64,000 bases of DNA from a virus. The stretch's first letter is position 1, and each line of letters begins with the position of its first letter. Shown piece by piece: positions 56,180 to 62,532 of the stretch. The stretch lies in IMG/VR virus record IMGVR_UViG_3300037189_002988, positions 16,722-80,721 of that record. One strand, written 5' to 3'. Below the pieces are notes generated by a model, which worked only from the letters and a program-made list of their open reading frames with translations, was not told the origin of the DNA and searched no databases. Made by a program: the position numbers and the translations under genes.

Positions 56180-57965
56180 TTTTAGTGACTTTCTAGAAGC
56201 ATTAGATGAAAGTCCATTTGAAGAAATACCAGTAGATGTTAAAACTTTTGTAAGAAGTAAAGACTATCTTAATATGCCAGAACTTTCTGAATATCAATAT
56301 ACACTTGTAGAATGTATGAGTCAAATTTATAAAAAAGAAGATGTTGAAAGATGGCTAGGAAAAGAAAAAGGAAACGAACATTACAAAAAATACACTAAAC
56401 AAGAAGTTATTCTTATGTGTGGAAAAGGTAGTGGTAAAGACCATACTTCTACCATTGGCTGTGCTTATCTTGTCTATAAACTTTTGTGCCTCAAAGATCC
56501 ATCAAGGTATTTTGGAAAACCATCAAATGATGCAATAGACTTGATTAACGTTGCAGTAAACGCACAACAAGCAAAGAACGTATTTTTTAAAGGATTTAAA
56601 TCAAAGATTGAAGGAGCACCTTGGTTTGCTGGAAAATATAAAGAACCAAAGATAGATAGTATTGAGTTTAACAAATCAATAACTGTATACTCTGGACATT
56701 CTGAACGTGAATCTGCAGAAGGTCTAAACTTAATGCTTGCAGTACTTGATGAAATATCTGGTTTTGCAATGGAGGGTGCTGGAGGAAACGATCAAGGAAA
56801 AACTGCTGATAACTTATATAAAGCATTTCGTGGATCTGTGGACTCTCGCTTTCCTGACTATGGAAAAGTTATCCTACTATCATTTCCTAGATTTAAAGGA
56901 GACTTTATCTCTCAAAGATATGAAGATGTTGTTGCAGAAAAAGAAACAATAGTTAGAAATCATGAATTTATAATTAACCCATTGATGTCTGAAGATGACC
57001 CATCTAATAAATTTACAATAGAGTGGGAAGAAGATGCTATCCTATCTTATAAATTCCCTGGAGTATTTGCTCTTCGTAGACCAACTTGGGAAATGAATCC
57101 AACTAGAAAGATTGAAGATTTTAAAATTGCATTCTTTACAGATGCTGCAGATGCACTTATGCGTTTTGCTTGTATGCCAACAGTTTCATCAGATGCATTT
57201 TTTAAATCAAGAGAAAAAGTTGAAAGAGCATTGTCAAATAGAAATCCATTAGACAATAATAGAAGATTTGATTTAACATTTAAACCAAAAGAGGATGTTG
57301 AATATTTTGTTCATGCTGATCTTGCACAAAAACATGACAAATGTGCTGTATCTATTGCACACGTTGACAAGTGGGTAAGTGTTCAGTCTTTTAATAACTA
57401 TGAGCAAATTGTTCCATTTGTTGTTGTTGATGCAATAGCATGGTGGGAACCTAAAAGAGAAGGGCCAGTAGACTTAAGTGAAGTTAAAAACTGGATTATT
57501 GATTTAAGAAGAATGGGATTTAATCTAGGATTAGTCACCTTTGATCGTTGGCAATCATTTGATATTCAACAAGAATTAAAGCAAGTAGGAATTAAAACAG
57601 ATACATTATCTGTTGCTAAAAAACATTATGAAGATTTATCTATGTTAATTTATGAGGATAGGGTGGTTGCCCCACACATTGATATTTTACTTGAAGAAAT
57701 GTTAGAACTAAGAATTATGGGTAATAACAAGGTTGATCATCCTAGAAAAAAGTCTAAAGACTTAGCAGATGCTATGTGCGGCTCTGTATACAATGCAATT
57801 GTCCATGCTCAAAGAGATAGAATGAAAGAGATAGATATTCATACCTGGTCTCGTGGTGGAGTAGATAGAGACACTATAAATGATGATGACGATGACTTTG
57901 GATTTCCAAAAGAAAAAATTAGAGGAAAAATTGGCGACTTTGGCGGGGGGTACAGATTAATATGA
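56169..57965 (+). CDS. Terminase large subunit
   Basis: 598 residues from TTG 56169 (GAGGTGG upstream). The ATP-driven packaging motor and headful or site-specific nuclease. Walker A CGKGSGKD near 83-90, Walker B LAVLDEIS near 190-197, coupling motif near VILLSFPR. The C-terminal RNase H-like nuclease shows Asp in HADLAQKHD near 379, FDRWQSFD near 457 and KDLADAMCG near 535. Length fits phage large terminases. The portal gene lies at 22331, far from here, so packaging and head genes are split. Confidence 0.87.
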   Translation: MTIDFSDFLEALDESPFEEIPVDVKTFVRSKDYLNMPELSEYQYTLVECMSQIYKKEDVERWLGKEKGNEHYKKYTKQEVILMCGKGSGKDHTSTIGCAYLVYKLLCLKDPSRYFGKPSNDAIDLINVAVNAQQAKNVFFKGFKSKIEGAPWFAGKYKEPKIDSIEFNKSITVYSGHSERESAEGLNLMLAVLDEISGFAMEGAGGNDQGKTADNLYKAFRGSVDSRFPDYGKVILLSFPRFKGDFISQRYEDVVAEKETIVRNHEFIINPLMSEDDPSNKFTIEWEEDAILSYKFPGVFALRRPTWEMNPTRKIEDFKIAFFTDAADALMRFACMPTVSSDAFFKSREKVERALSNRNPLDNNRRFDLTFKPKEDVEYFVHADLAQKHDKCAVSIAHVDKWVSVQSFNNYEQIVPFVVVDAIAWWEPKREGPVDLSEVKNWIIDLRRMGFNLGLVTFDRWQSFDIQQELKQVGIKTDTLSVAKKHYEDLSMLIYEDRVVAPHIDILLEEMLELRIMGNNKVDHPRKKSKDLADAMCGSVYNAIVHAQRDRMKEIDIHTWSRGGVDRDTINDDDDDFGFPKEKIRGKIGDFGGGYRLI

Positions 57966-58312
57966 TAGATCCTACTGAAGAAGAATATAATGAACTAATG
58001 GCAAAACTATTAGAAATGGGTGTTTTAGAATTAACTGGGTATGACTCTATATCTGGACAATTTACATATAATATAACTCCTAAATGCGAAGAGTTGCTTC
58101 CTGAGTTATGGGAAGAGCATTTTAAATTTGTCAATGAACTAGCCTTTAAAATGTGGGACAAAGGTTTGATAGAGATGTCGTTTGATAAAGATGGAACCCC
58201 TATGGTAATGCTAAAGCCAGAAACTGTGACAATTAAAGATACTCTTCCAGATGAAGAAAGATTCTTTATAGAAAACATGATTAACAAGCATAACAAAGAT
58301 GGTATACTTTAG
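57962..58312 (+). CDS. Hypothetical protein after the terminase
   Basis: 116 residues, start overlapping the terminase stop by four bases. MIDPTEEEYNELMAKLLEMGVLEL; ITPKCEELLPELWEEHFKFVNELAFKMWDKGLIEMSFD; TVTIKDTLPDEERFFIENMI: acidic and helical, similar in style to small proteins found next to terminases. No known function. Might be a packaging accessory. Confidence 0.5.
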   Translation: MIDPTEEEYNELMAKLLEMGVLELTGYDSISGQFTYNITPKCEELLPELWEEHFKFVNELAFKMWDKGLIEMSFDKDGTPMVMLKPETVTIKDTLPDEERFFIENMINKHNKDGIL

Positions 58313-58314
58313 AT

Positions 58315-58836
58315 ATGCCTTATGATATTAAAAGAAACTATGGTGGTTGCAAGGGTTATGCAGTAGTTGGCCCAAGTGGTTCAAAGGGATGTCACCCATC
58401 ACGTAAAAAAGCAATTGAGCAACAAAGAGCATTATATGCTGCTGAGGCAGATAGTAAAAAAGTTGACGGAAGCATTATTACAAATGAAGATGTTCCACAA
58501 TCTTACCCACATTCATTAGAGGATTGTCCAAGTCCACAAAATTGTCCAGATCATATGAATGAAAATATGGATAAAAAGAAAAAGAAAGATGAAAACGAAC
58601 GTAAAGATAAAAATAAAAACGAAATGCATAAAGATGAAGAAGTAGATAAAAAGTCCCCATGTTGGGATGGATATGTTCAAAGAGGAATGAAGCCAGGAAA
58701 AGATGGAGCCATGGTTCCTAACTGTGTACCAGTTAAAAAATCAGAAGAATTACAAGAATGTTGCCCAGATCAAGTTATGAAAAAACAACTTACCAATAGA
58801 CAAACGGATACTTTCCTACCAAGTCTTGGAATATAA
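58315..58836 (+). CDS. Cysteine- and lysine-rich head-associated protein
   Basis: 173 residues. The N-terminal part CKGYAVVGPSGSKGCHPSRKKAIEQQRALYAAEA resembles a short module that some phages carry at the end of the portal or protease protein. Then come a cysteine cluster (EDCPSPQNCPDHMNE), a highly charged Lys/Asp/Glu linker, a second module SPCWDGYVQRGMKPGKDGAMVPNCVP, and ECCPDQVM. Seven cysteines could bind metal or form cross-links. Possibly a minor head or maturation component; the family is not known to me. Confidence 0.5.
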   Translation: MPYDIKRNYGGCKGYAVVGPSGSKGCHPSRKKAIEQQRALYAAEADSKKVDGSIITNEDVPQSYPHSLEDCPSPQNCPDHMNENMDKKKKKDENERKDKNKNEMHKDEEVDKKSPCWDGYVQRGMKPGKDGAMVPNCVPVKKSEELQECCPDQVMKKQLTNRQTDTFLPSLGI

Positions 58837-58837
58837 A

Positions 58838-59578
58838 ATGATTAAAGAAGATATGTGGGAAGGTAAGCCCCTATACGATGAATTATCAAATGAAGAAAGA
58901 GCATTGGCAGATTCATTGCTTGCATTGTCAAATAAAGTTGGACCATTAGATAAAGCAAAAGGTATTTGGGTTGGATACGAAGATGCATACAATAATGAAA
59001 ATGCAGAAATAGGTGTTAAATGTGGCAACTGTGCACTACATAAATCTTCTGTAGCGTGTGCAATATTAGAAGCAGCAATTGAAGAAGAAGGTGCTTGTAG
59101 ATTTGCTGTTATTCCAGACGGATACGTAACAGTTGGTAGTGATGTTCAAGACGATATGGATAATCCAGATCATGAAGATGATATGTCAAAAGCATCAATT
59201 GAAAGTTTAAATTTAAAACCAACAGAATCTATGGCAAACAATGCACGTAGAGGTTTAGAACTAAGAAGAAAATTTGGTCGTGGTGGAACAGCAGTTGGAG
59301 TTGCTCGTGCAAGAGATTTAGCAAATAGAAAAGAACTAAGTCCAGAAACTGTAGCCAGAATGTATTCTTTCTTTTCTCGTCACGAGGTAGATAAAAAAGG
59401 TAAAGATTGGAATAATTCTGAAAGACCTTCTAATGGTAAGATTGCCTGGCTGCTGTGGGGTGGAGATTCTGGATACGCATGGGCCAGATCAAAATGGAAT
59501 GCAATTCAAAGAGTAAGAGCACAAAAATCAGTTTGGACAGATAGTCCATTATCATTTAACAAACATATTGACAACTAA
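58838..59578 (+). CDS. Conserved head-associated protein with Fe-S-like cysteine motif
   Basis: 246 residues from ATG 58838; a TTG at 58826 in the same frame overlaps the previous gene. Residues 55-95 (IGVKCGNCALHKSSVACAILEAAIEEEGACRFAVIPDGYV) hold four cysteines in a pattern reminiscent of small high-potential iron-sulfur or metal-binding proteins. Residues 140-235 (MANNARRGLELRRKFGRGGTAVGVARARDLANRKELSPETVARMYSFFSRH; NGKIAWLLWGGDSGYAWARSKW) form a module often seen fused to or near prohead proteases and portals in aquatic phages. Probably a head assembly accessory. Confidence 0.55.
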   Translation: MIKEDMWEGKPLYDELSNEERALADSLLALSNKVGPLDKAKGIWVGYEDAYNNENAEIGVKCGNCALHKSSVACAILEAAIEEEGACRFAVIPDGYVTVGSDVQDDMDNPDHEDDMSKASIESLNLKPTESMANNARRGLELRRKFGRGGTAVGVARARDLANRKELSPETVARMYSFFSRHEVDKKGKDWNNSERPSNGKIAWLLWGGDSGYAWARSKWNAIQRVRAQKSVWTDSPLSFNKHIDN

Positions 59579-59596
59579 ATATAATTAGTGTAAAAT
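59568..59596 (+). promoter_or_regulatory. Promoter of the late small-gene cluster
   Basis: TTGACA (59568-59573), 17-base spacer, TAAAAT (59591-59596), with a TATAAT also present at 59580-59585 but badly spaced. The ATG at 59613 follows with AAAGGAG between. Confidence 0.6.
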
Positions 59597-59612
59597 TATA
59601 AAAGGAGTTGTG

Positions 59613-59828
59613 ATGAATGAAAATAAAATCGACCCAGAAGTTTTACAGTTTATGCTTGGTTATTATAGGAACAAGTGCTCTCAACTTGAGTATGAATTTT
59701 TATTATTTAAAGCATCTGTCGACAAACAGATTAAGACAATTCAATCAGTTGCAAACAGTGGATCAAATCTTAAAGACTCCTCAAATGCAACAAAAGAAAA
59801 AAGAAAGCCAAATGGACAGGGTAATTAA
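59613..59828 (+). CDS. Small coiled-coil protein
   Basis: 71 residues from ATG 59613 (GTG 59610 is too close to the ribosome site AAAGGAG). NENKIDPEVLQFMLGYYRNKCSQLEYEFLLFKASVDKQIKTIQSVANSG: a long amphipathic helix, one cysteine, then a charged tail (SNATKEKRKPNGQGN). Function unknown. The next gene starts 17 bases before its end. Confidence 0.5.
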   Translation: MNENKIDPEVLQFMLGYYRNKCSQLEYEFLLFKASVDKQIKTIQSVANSGSNLKDSSNATKEKRKPNGQGN

Positions 59829-60018
59829 CGAAACCAGGGTAAATATAGCAATAATGAATAATAAGGCTTATTGGATTCGTAATAATACAGTATTCTCATC
59901 TAAATTAGATGAAGAAGGAAATGTTGATATATCAAATGCAGAAAAGGTAGATGTATTCTCTCTTTCTGAAAAAGAAATGAAAACAATTATAAGTATCATA
60001 GATAGTTTGAATAAATAA
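59812..60018 (+). CDS. Small NKAYW-type protein, soluble copy
   Basis: 68 residues from ATG 59812; the frame is open farther upstream, but that part overlaps the coiled-coil gene and looks like its shadow. MDRVINETRVNIAIMNNKAYWIRNNTVFSSKLDEEGNVDISNAEKVDVFSLSEKEM: a beta hairpin with an N-[KR]-AYW motif and an EEGNVD turn. The next gene shares NRAYWVYDGVIYYADVIDNKID, suggesting paralogs. No ribosome site stands out. Function unknown. Confidence 0.45.
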   Translation: MDRVINETRVNIAIMNNKAYWIRNNTVFSSKLDEEGNVDISNAEKVDVFSLSEKEMKTIISIIDSLNK

Positions 60019-60019
60019 C

Positions 60020-60238
60020 GTGTCTCAATATTTAACTATGCTTCTTTCTATATTATCCTTTATACTTATGATCCTTTGGTTTAACAAGGCATATAAAGAA
60101 TTTAAATCAAATCCAGAGATAATAAATATAGACATTGTTGACAATAGGGCGTATTGGGTGTATGATGGTGTGATATATTATGCTGATGTTATTGATAATA
60201 AGATCGATAACGCAACAAGAAGAAAGATAAAGATATAA
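60020..60238 (+). CDS. Small NRAYW-type protein, membrane-anchored copy
   Basis: 72 residues from GTG 60020. Residues 4-22 (YLTMLLSILSFILMILWFN) are a membrane anchor; residues 35-66 (INIDIVDNRAYWVYDGVIYYADVIDNKID) repeat the hairpin of the preceding gene. Thus one paralog would be soluble and one tethered. The orientation by the positive-inside rule, with KAYKEFK right after the helix, is ambiguous. Function unknown. Confidence 0.5.
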   Translation: MSQYLTMLLSILSFILMILWFNKAYKEFKSNPEIINIDIVDNRAYWVYDGVIYYADVIDNKIDNATRRKIKI

Positions 60239-60589
60239 ATGATTATTGCAGTAGAGGGAACAAAAGAGTTTCAAGACTATGAAACTTTCATGAGGGCTAT
60301 GGGTGTTGCACTTTCTAATCCAAGCCTTGATTCCGATATTCAAGTATGGTCATTAGGACCACATAAAATAAATAGTTTTACTGCTGCATTTTGTAATTCA
60401 TCAGAACACTTTCTAAAATTAAAAGGATTTAAAATATCATTTTATAAAGTATCACATCAATGGGTAGCAGAAAATCTTAATAGCGTTAATTATTATGGAT
60501 TCTTTGGTTTATTAAAGGATAGCGAGTCTAGAATGTGCAAGGCTGCACAATTAGTAGAAGGGTGCGAAGTTGGTATCTTTAGAAATTAG
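60239..60589 (+). CDS. Putative SLOG/DUF2493-like nucleotide-binding protein
   Basis: 116 residues, starting directly after the previous stop. IIAVEGTKEFQDYETFMRAMGVALSN, DSDIQVWSLGPHKINSFTAAFCN, ESRMCKAAQLVEGCEVGIFRN resembles the Rossmann-like SLOG fold of small phage proteins annotated as YspA or DUF2493: first strand with V-x-G-[TS]-[RK], F-x-D-Y helix, and a later GP-x-x-x-x-x-[AS] turn. That fold senses nucleotides. The match is weak and rests mainly on the first 20 residues. Confidence 0.4.
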   Translation: MIIAVEGTKEFQDYETFMRAMGVALSNPSLDSDIQVWSLGPHKINSFTAAFCNSSEHFLKLKGFKISFYKVSHQWVAENLNSVNYYGFFGLLKDSESRMCKAAQLVEGCEVGIFRN

Positions 60590-60869
60590 TTTAACAATTT
60601 GGTCTTTAATAATTTTTGGAATTCAGTCAATATCTTTACTTTCTGTTATGATGGTATTTTTAAATCCAAATGCTAAGGCTGTAATATTTATAATCTTGTT
60701 ATGGATTACAACTCAGGTTACATATATTTTATACGGATACAATACCAAACAAATAGGATTCCTATTACTTGGAATATTTAATATACTTGCCTCTTTTGTT
60801 ACATTATTTTTAAATTTTGGCAAGGTAAGAGAAGATGAAGAAGAAGAGGAAGAGTATGAAGATCAATAG
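60570..60869 (+). CDS. Three-helix membrane protein with acidic tail
   Basis: 99 residues from TTG 60570 (AAGGG upstream), overlapping the previous gene by 20 bases. Three hydrophobic segments: about residues 5-28 (EISLTIWSLIIFGIQSISLL), 37-55 (AVIFIILLWITTQVTYILYG) and 63-82 (FLLLGIFNILASFVTLFLNF), then a very acidic tail (REDEEEEEEYEDQ). Three helices plus a charged tail also suit a class I holin, though the tail is acidic, not basic. Regulator or membrane effector are alternatives. Confidence 0.5.
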   Translation: MVSLEISLTIWSLIIFGIQSISLLSVMMVFLNPNAKAVIFIILLWITTQVTYILYGYNTKQIGFLLLGIFNILASFVTLFLNFGKVREDEEEEEEYEDQ

Positions 60870-61077
60870 TTTAGAACAGATGGAGTTAATTGTTAAAAGC
60901 AATTCACATCTTAGATGGGATGGCGTAACCGTAGTTGCACTAGTTGAAGAAGATGGTTACTACACAAAAAATGGTGTATTTGATAATGGTAAGTGGAAGA
61001 CTGAATATAGGTTTGACATGGTGGATTACAATGTGTGGAACATACCAGATAGGTATCTAGCACATGTACAAGTTTGA
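60856..61077 (+). CDS. Hypothetical protein upstream of WhiB
   Basis: 73 residues from ATG 60856 (GAGGAAG just before it; a start at 60835 would add seven basic residues). KINSLEQMELIVKSNSHLRWDGVTVVALVEEDGYYTKNGVFDNGKWKTEYRFDMVDYNVWNIPDRYLAH is a beta-rich small protein with W-x-x-x-x-RFD-M-x-x-YN-x-W. The type occurs in several actinophages near regulators; function is not known to me. The WhiB gene starts in its last codons. Confidence 0.45.
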   Translation: MKINSLEQMELIVKSNSHLRWDGVTVVALVEEDGYYTKNGVFDNGKWKTEYRFDMVDYNVWNIPDRYLAHVQV

Positions 61078-61348
61078 TGAAAATAGATCATGTCTTGGAA
61101 TGGATACTAATCTATTCTTTGATAAGTATGAAGAAGATTCAATTGTTCAAGAAAGTGTTGACACACTTTGCTCACAATGTCCGTCACAAAGAAAGTGTTT
61201 GGCATATGGTGTGAGTAATCAAGAGTGGGGAGTTTGGGGTGGAGTTTATTTAGAATCTGGAAAAATATCTAAAGAATTTAATAAACATAAAACAAACGAA
61301 ACATGGTTTAAGGTTTGGTCTGGAGCAACAATGGATAAAAATGTATAA
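61064..61348 (+). CDS. whiB: WhiB-family iron-sulfur transcription regulator
   Basis: 94 residues. Cys10, Cys36, Cys39 and Cys45 form the family's C-x(n)-C-x2-C-x5-C pattern that holds a [4Fe-4S] cluster, followed by the GVWGG turn (residues 56-60) and a basic C-terminus. WhiB proteins bind the sigma factor and act on transcription; they occur only in Actinobacteria and their phages, which gives the host clue. A phage WhiB could shift host or phage promoters. It overlaps both neighbours (14 and 8 bases). Confidence 0.88.
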   Translation: MYKFDENRSCLGMDTNLFFDKYEEDSIVQESVDTLCSQCPSQRKCLAYGVSNQEWGVWGGVYLESGKISKEFNKHKTNETWFKVWSGATMDKNV

Positions 61349-61610
61349 CGCAGAAATGCAAAAAGCATTTAGATCAATCAGAGTTCCAAAAGATTTTAAA
61401 GCACATATTGTAGATTATGAAAAGTTTCTTACAATAAGGTTTTATGAAAGTCAGTGGAGAAACTACACTGAAGCAGAAAGGTTTAAGTGTGTTCAATACA
61501 TGATGAATGTAAAGAAAACACTTGAAAGTCTAGGAGCGGTTGTGGCAATTGACCCAGTACTAGATTTGGAAACACCAGAAGATAGATTACAGAGAAGAAG
61601 GAGAACGTAA
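61341..61610 (+). CDS. Hypothetical small basic protein
   Basis: 89 residues, overlapping the WhiB gene by eight bases and the SSB gene by one (TAATG). YNAEMQKAFRSIRVPKDFKAHIVDYEKFLTIRFYESQWRNYTEAERFKCVQYMMNVKKTLESLGAVVAIDPVLDLETPEDRLQRRRR is mixed alpha/beta with an arginine-rich end. Not recognised; it may bind nucleic acid. Its coupling to SSB suggests a DNA-related role. Confidence 0.45.
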   Translation: MYNAEMQKAFRSIRVPKDFKAHIVDYEKFLTIRFYESQWRNYTEAERFKCVQYMMNVKKTLESLGAVVAIDPVLDLETPEDRLQRRRRT

Positions 61611-61999
61611 TGCCACAAAATATAACAGCAGTTGGAAACCTAGTTAAGGATCCAGAAGTTAAAACATTTGAAAAAGGTGCTTTAACTAAACTACGTATTG
61701 CATGTACAGATAGAATGTCTGACGGCAATGGCGGTTGGAAAGATGGAGATACAAACTACTATGATGTAGCCGTCTGGAAGACACTTGGAGAATATGCCGC
61801 ATCAACTCTCAAAAAGGGAGATAAGGTAATTGTTCAGGGTAAATTAAAATATCGTGAATTTAAACGTAACGATGGAACAAATGGCAGTGCATACGAAATT
61901 GATGCAACAGATTTAGGAATTTACCTAACTAAAAAGACTGCTACAGGTGGTACTACAACTATCAGTATTCCAAAAGACGCTGCAACCGTCTGGGGATAA
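61610..61999 (+). CDS. ssb: Single-stranded DNA-binding protein, OB-fold SSB
   Basis: 129 residues. NITAVGNLVKDPEVKTFEKGALTKLRIACTDRM; WKDGDTNYYDVAVWKTLGEYAASTLKKGDKVIVQGKLKYREFKRNDGTNGSAYEIDATDLG is the bacterial SSB OB fold (G-N-L-x-x-D-P, Y-x-x-V-x-x-[WF], K-G-D-x-V-x-[VI]-x-G). The Gly/Gln-rich linker and acidic tip of cellular SSB are missing; it ends KDAATVWG. It binds ssDNA as a tetramer. A second, gp32-like ssDNA-binding protein is at 47806. Confidence 0.85.
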   Translation: MPQNITAVGNLVKDPEVKTFEKGALTKLRIACTDRMSDGNGGWKDGDTNYYDVAVWKTLGEYAASTLKKGDKVIVQGKLKYREFKRNDGTNGSAYEIDATDLGIYLTKKTATGGTTTISIPKDAATVWG

Positions 62000-62007
62000 T
62001 TAGATAG

Positions 62008-62050
62008 TATAATTAAAATTGGGGGGTGGAGAAATCTACCCCTCATTTTT
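62008..62050 (+). promoter_or_regulatory. -10 box and hairpin in the leader of the M23 gene
   Basis: TATAAT at 62008-62013 is followed by a strong hairpin: GGGGGGTGGA (62021-62030) pairs with TCTACCCCTC (62035-62044) over a GAAA loop, then ATTTTTA. It can act as terminator of the SSB operon or, if transcription starts at the -10, as a 5' leader stem. The two readings cannot be separated from sequence. Confidence 0.6.
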
Positions 62051-62070
62051 ATATATTAGGAGAAATAATA

Positions 62071-62460
62071 ATGGGATTACCAATCAAGGATGGAAAAATC
62101 ACAACACCTTACAAAAAATTAGGTAAGATGTGGTCTAAAGGCTATCATACAGGGATCGACATGGCAGTCAAAACAGGAACTCCAGTCATTGCCGTTGCAG
62201 ATGGAAAAATTGAACCAGCAAATTGGGGCAAGTCATATGGAATCCAAGCCGTACAAAAAGTTGAAGGTGGATGGGTAATTTATGCACATCTTTCTAAACT
62301 TGATGTAAAGCCTGGAGATAAAGTAACTAAAGGACAAGCAATTGGATTAAGTGGAAATACAGGAAATTCTTCTGGCCCACACTTACATTTTGAAATGCGT
62401 GACAACATTCGTTGGTCAGCAGGAAAAGATATAGATCCAACAGCAATTCTTAACTCTTAA
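62071..62460 (+). CDS. M23-family (LytM-like) peptidoglycan endopeptidase
   Basis: 129 residues from ATG 62071 with AGGAG nine or so bases upstream; an in-frame GTG at 62026 lies inside a stable hairpin and is unlikely. Zinc metallopeptidase that cuts peptide cross-links of the wall. Zinc and catalytic residues: His26 and Asp30 in HTGID, His73 in YAHLS, His104 and His106 in GPHLHFE. The whole fold is present with no signal peptide and no separate wall-binding domain, so it is either an endolysin that needs a holin or a virion-associated wall enzyme. Confidence 0.85.
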   Translation: MGLPIKDGKITTPYKKLGKMWSKGYHTGIDMAVKTGTPVIAVADGKIEPANWGKSYGIQAVQKVEGGWVIYAHLSKLDVKPGDKVTKGQAIGLSGNTGNSSGPHLHFEMRDNIRWSAGKDIDPTAILNS

Positions 62461-62532
62461 TACTGTATATTATAAAGAAATTGTATAATATATGTAGGCT
62501 TATTATATATAAGTCTTCTGGAGAAAGAAGGA

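Noticed and set aside
59617-59811. Upstream extension of the frame at 59812
   Set aside because: It overlaps the coiled-coil gene in another frame and reads as its shadow; the NKAYW domain begins only after 59812.
62496-62516. Eight-base AT-rich hairpin before the TTG-started gene
   Set aside because: Weak stem without a T-run. It may modulate translation but is not supported as a terminator.
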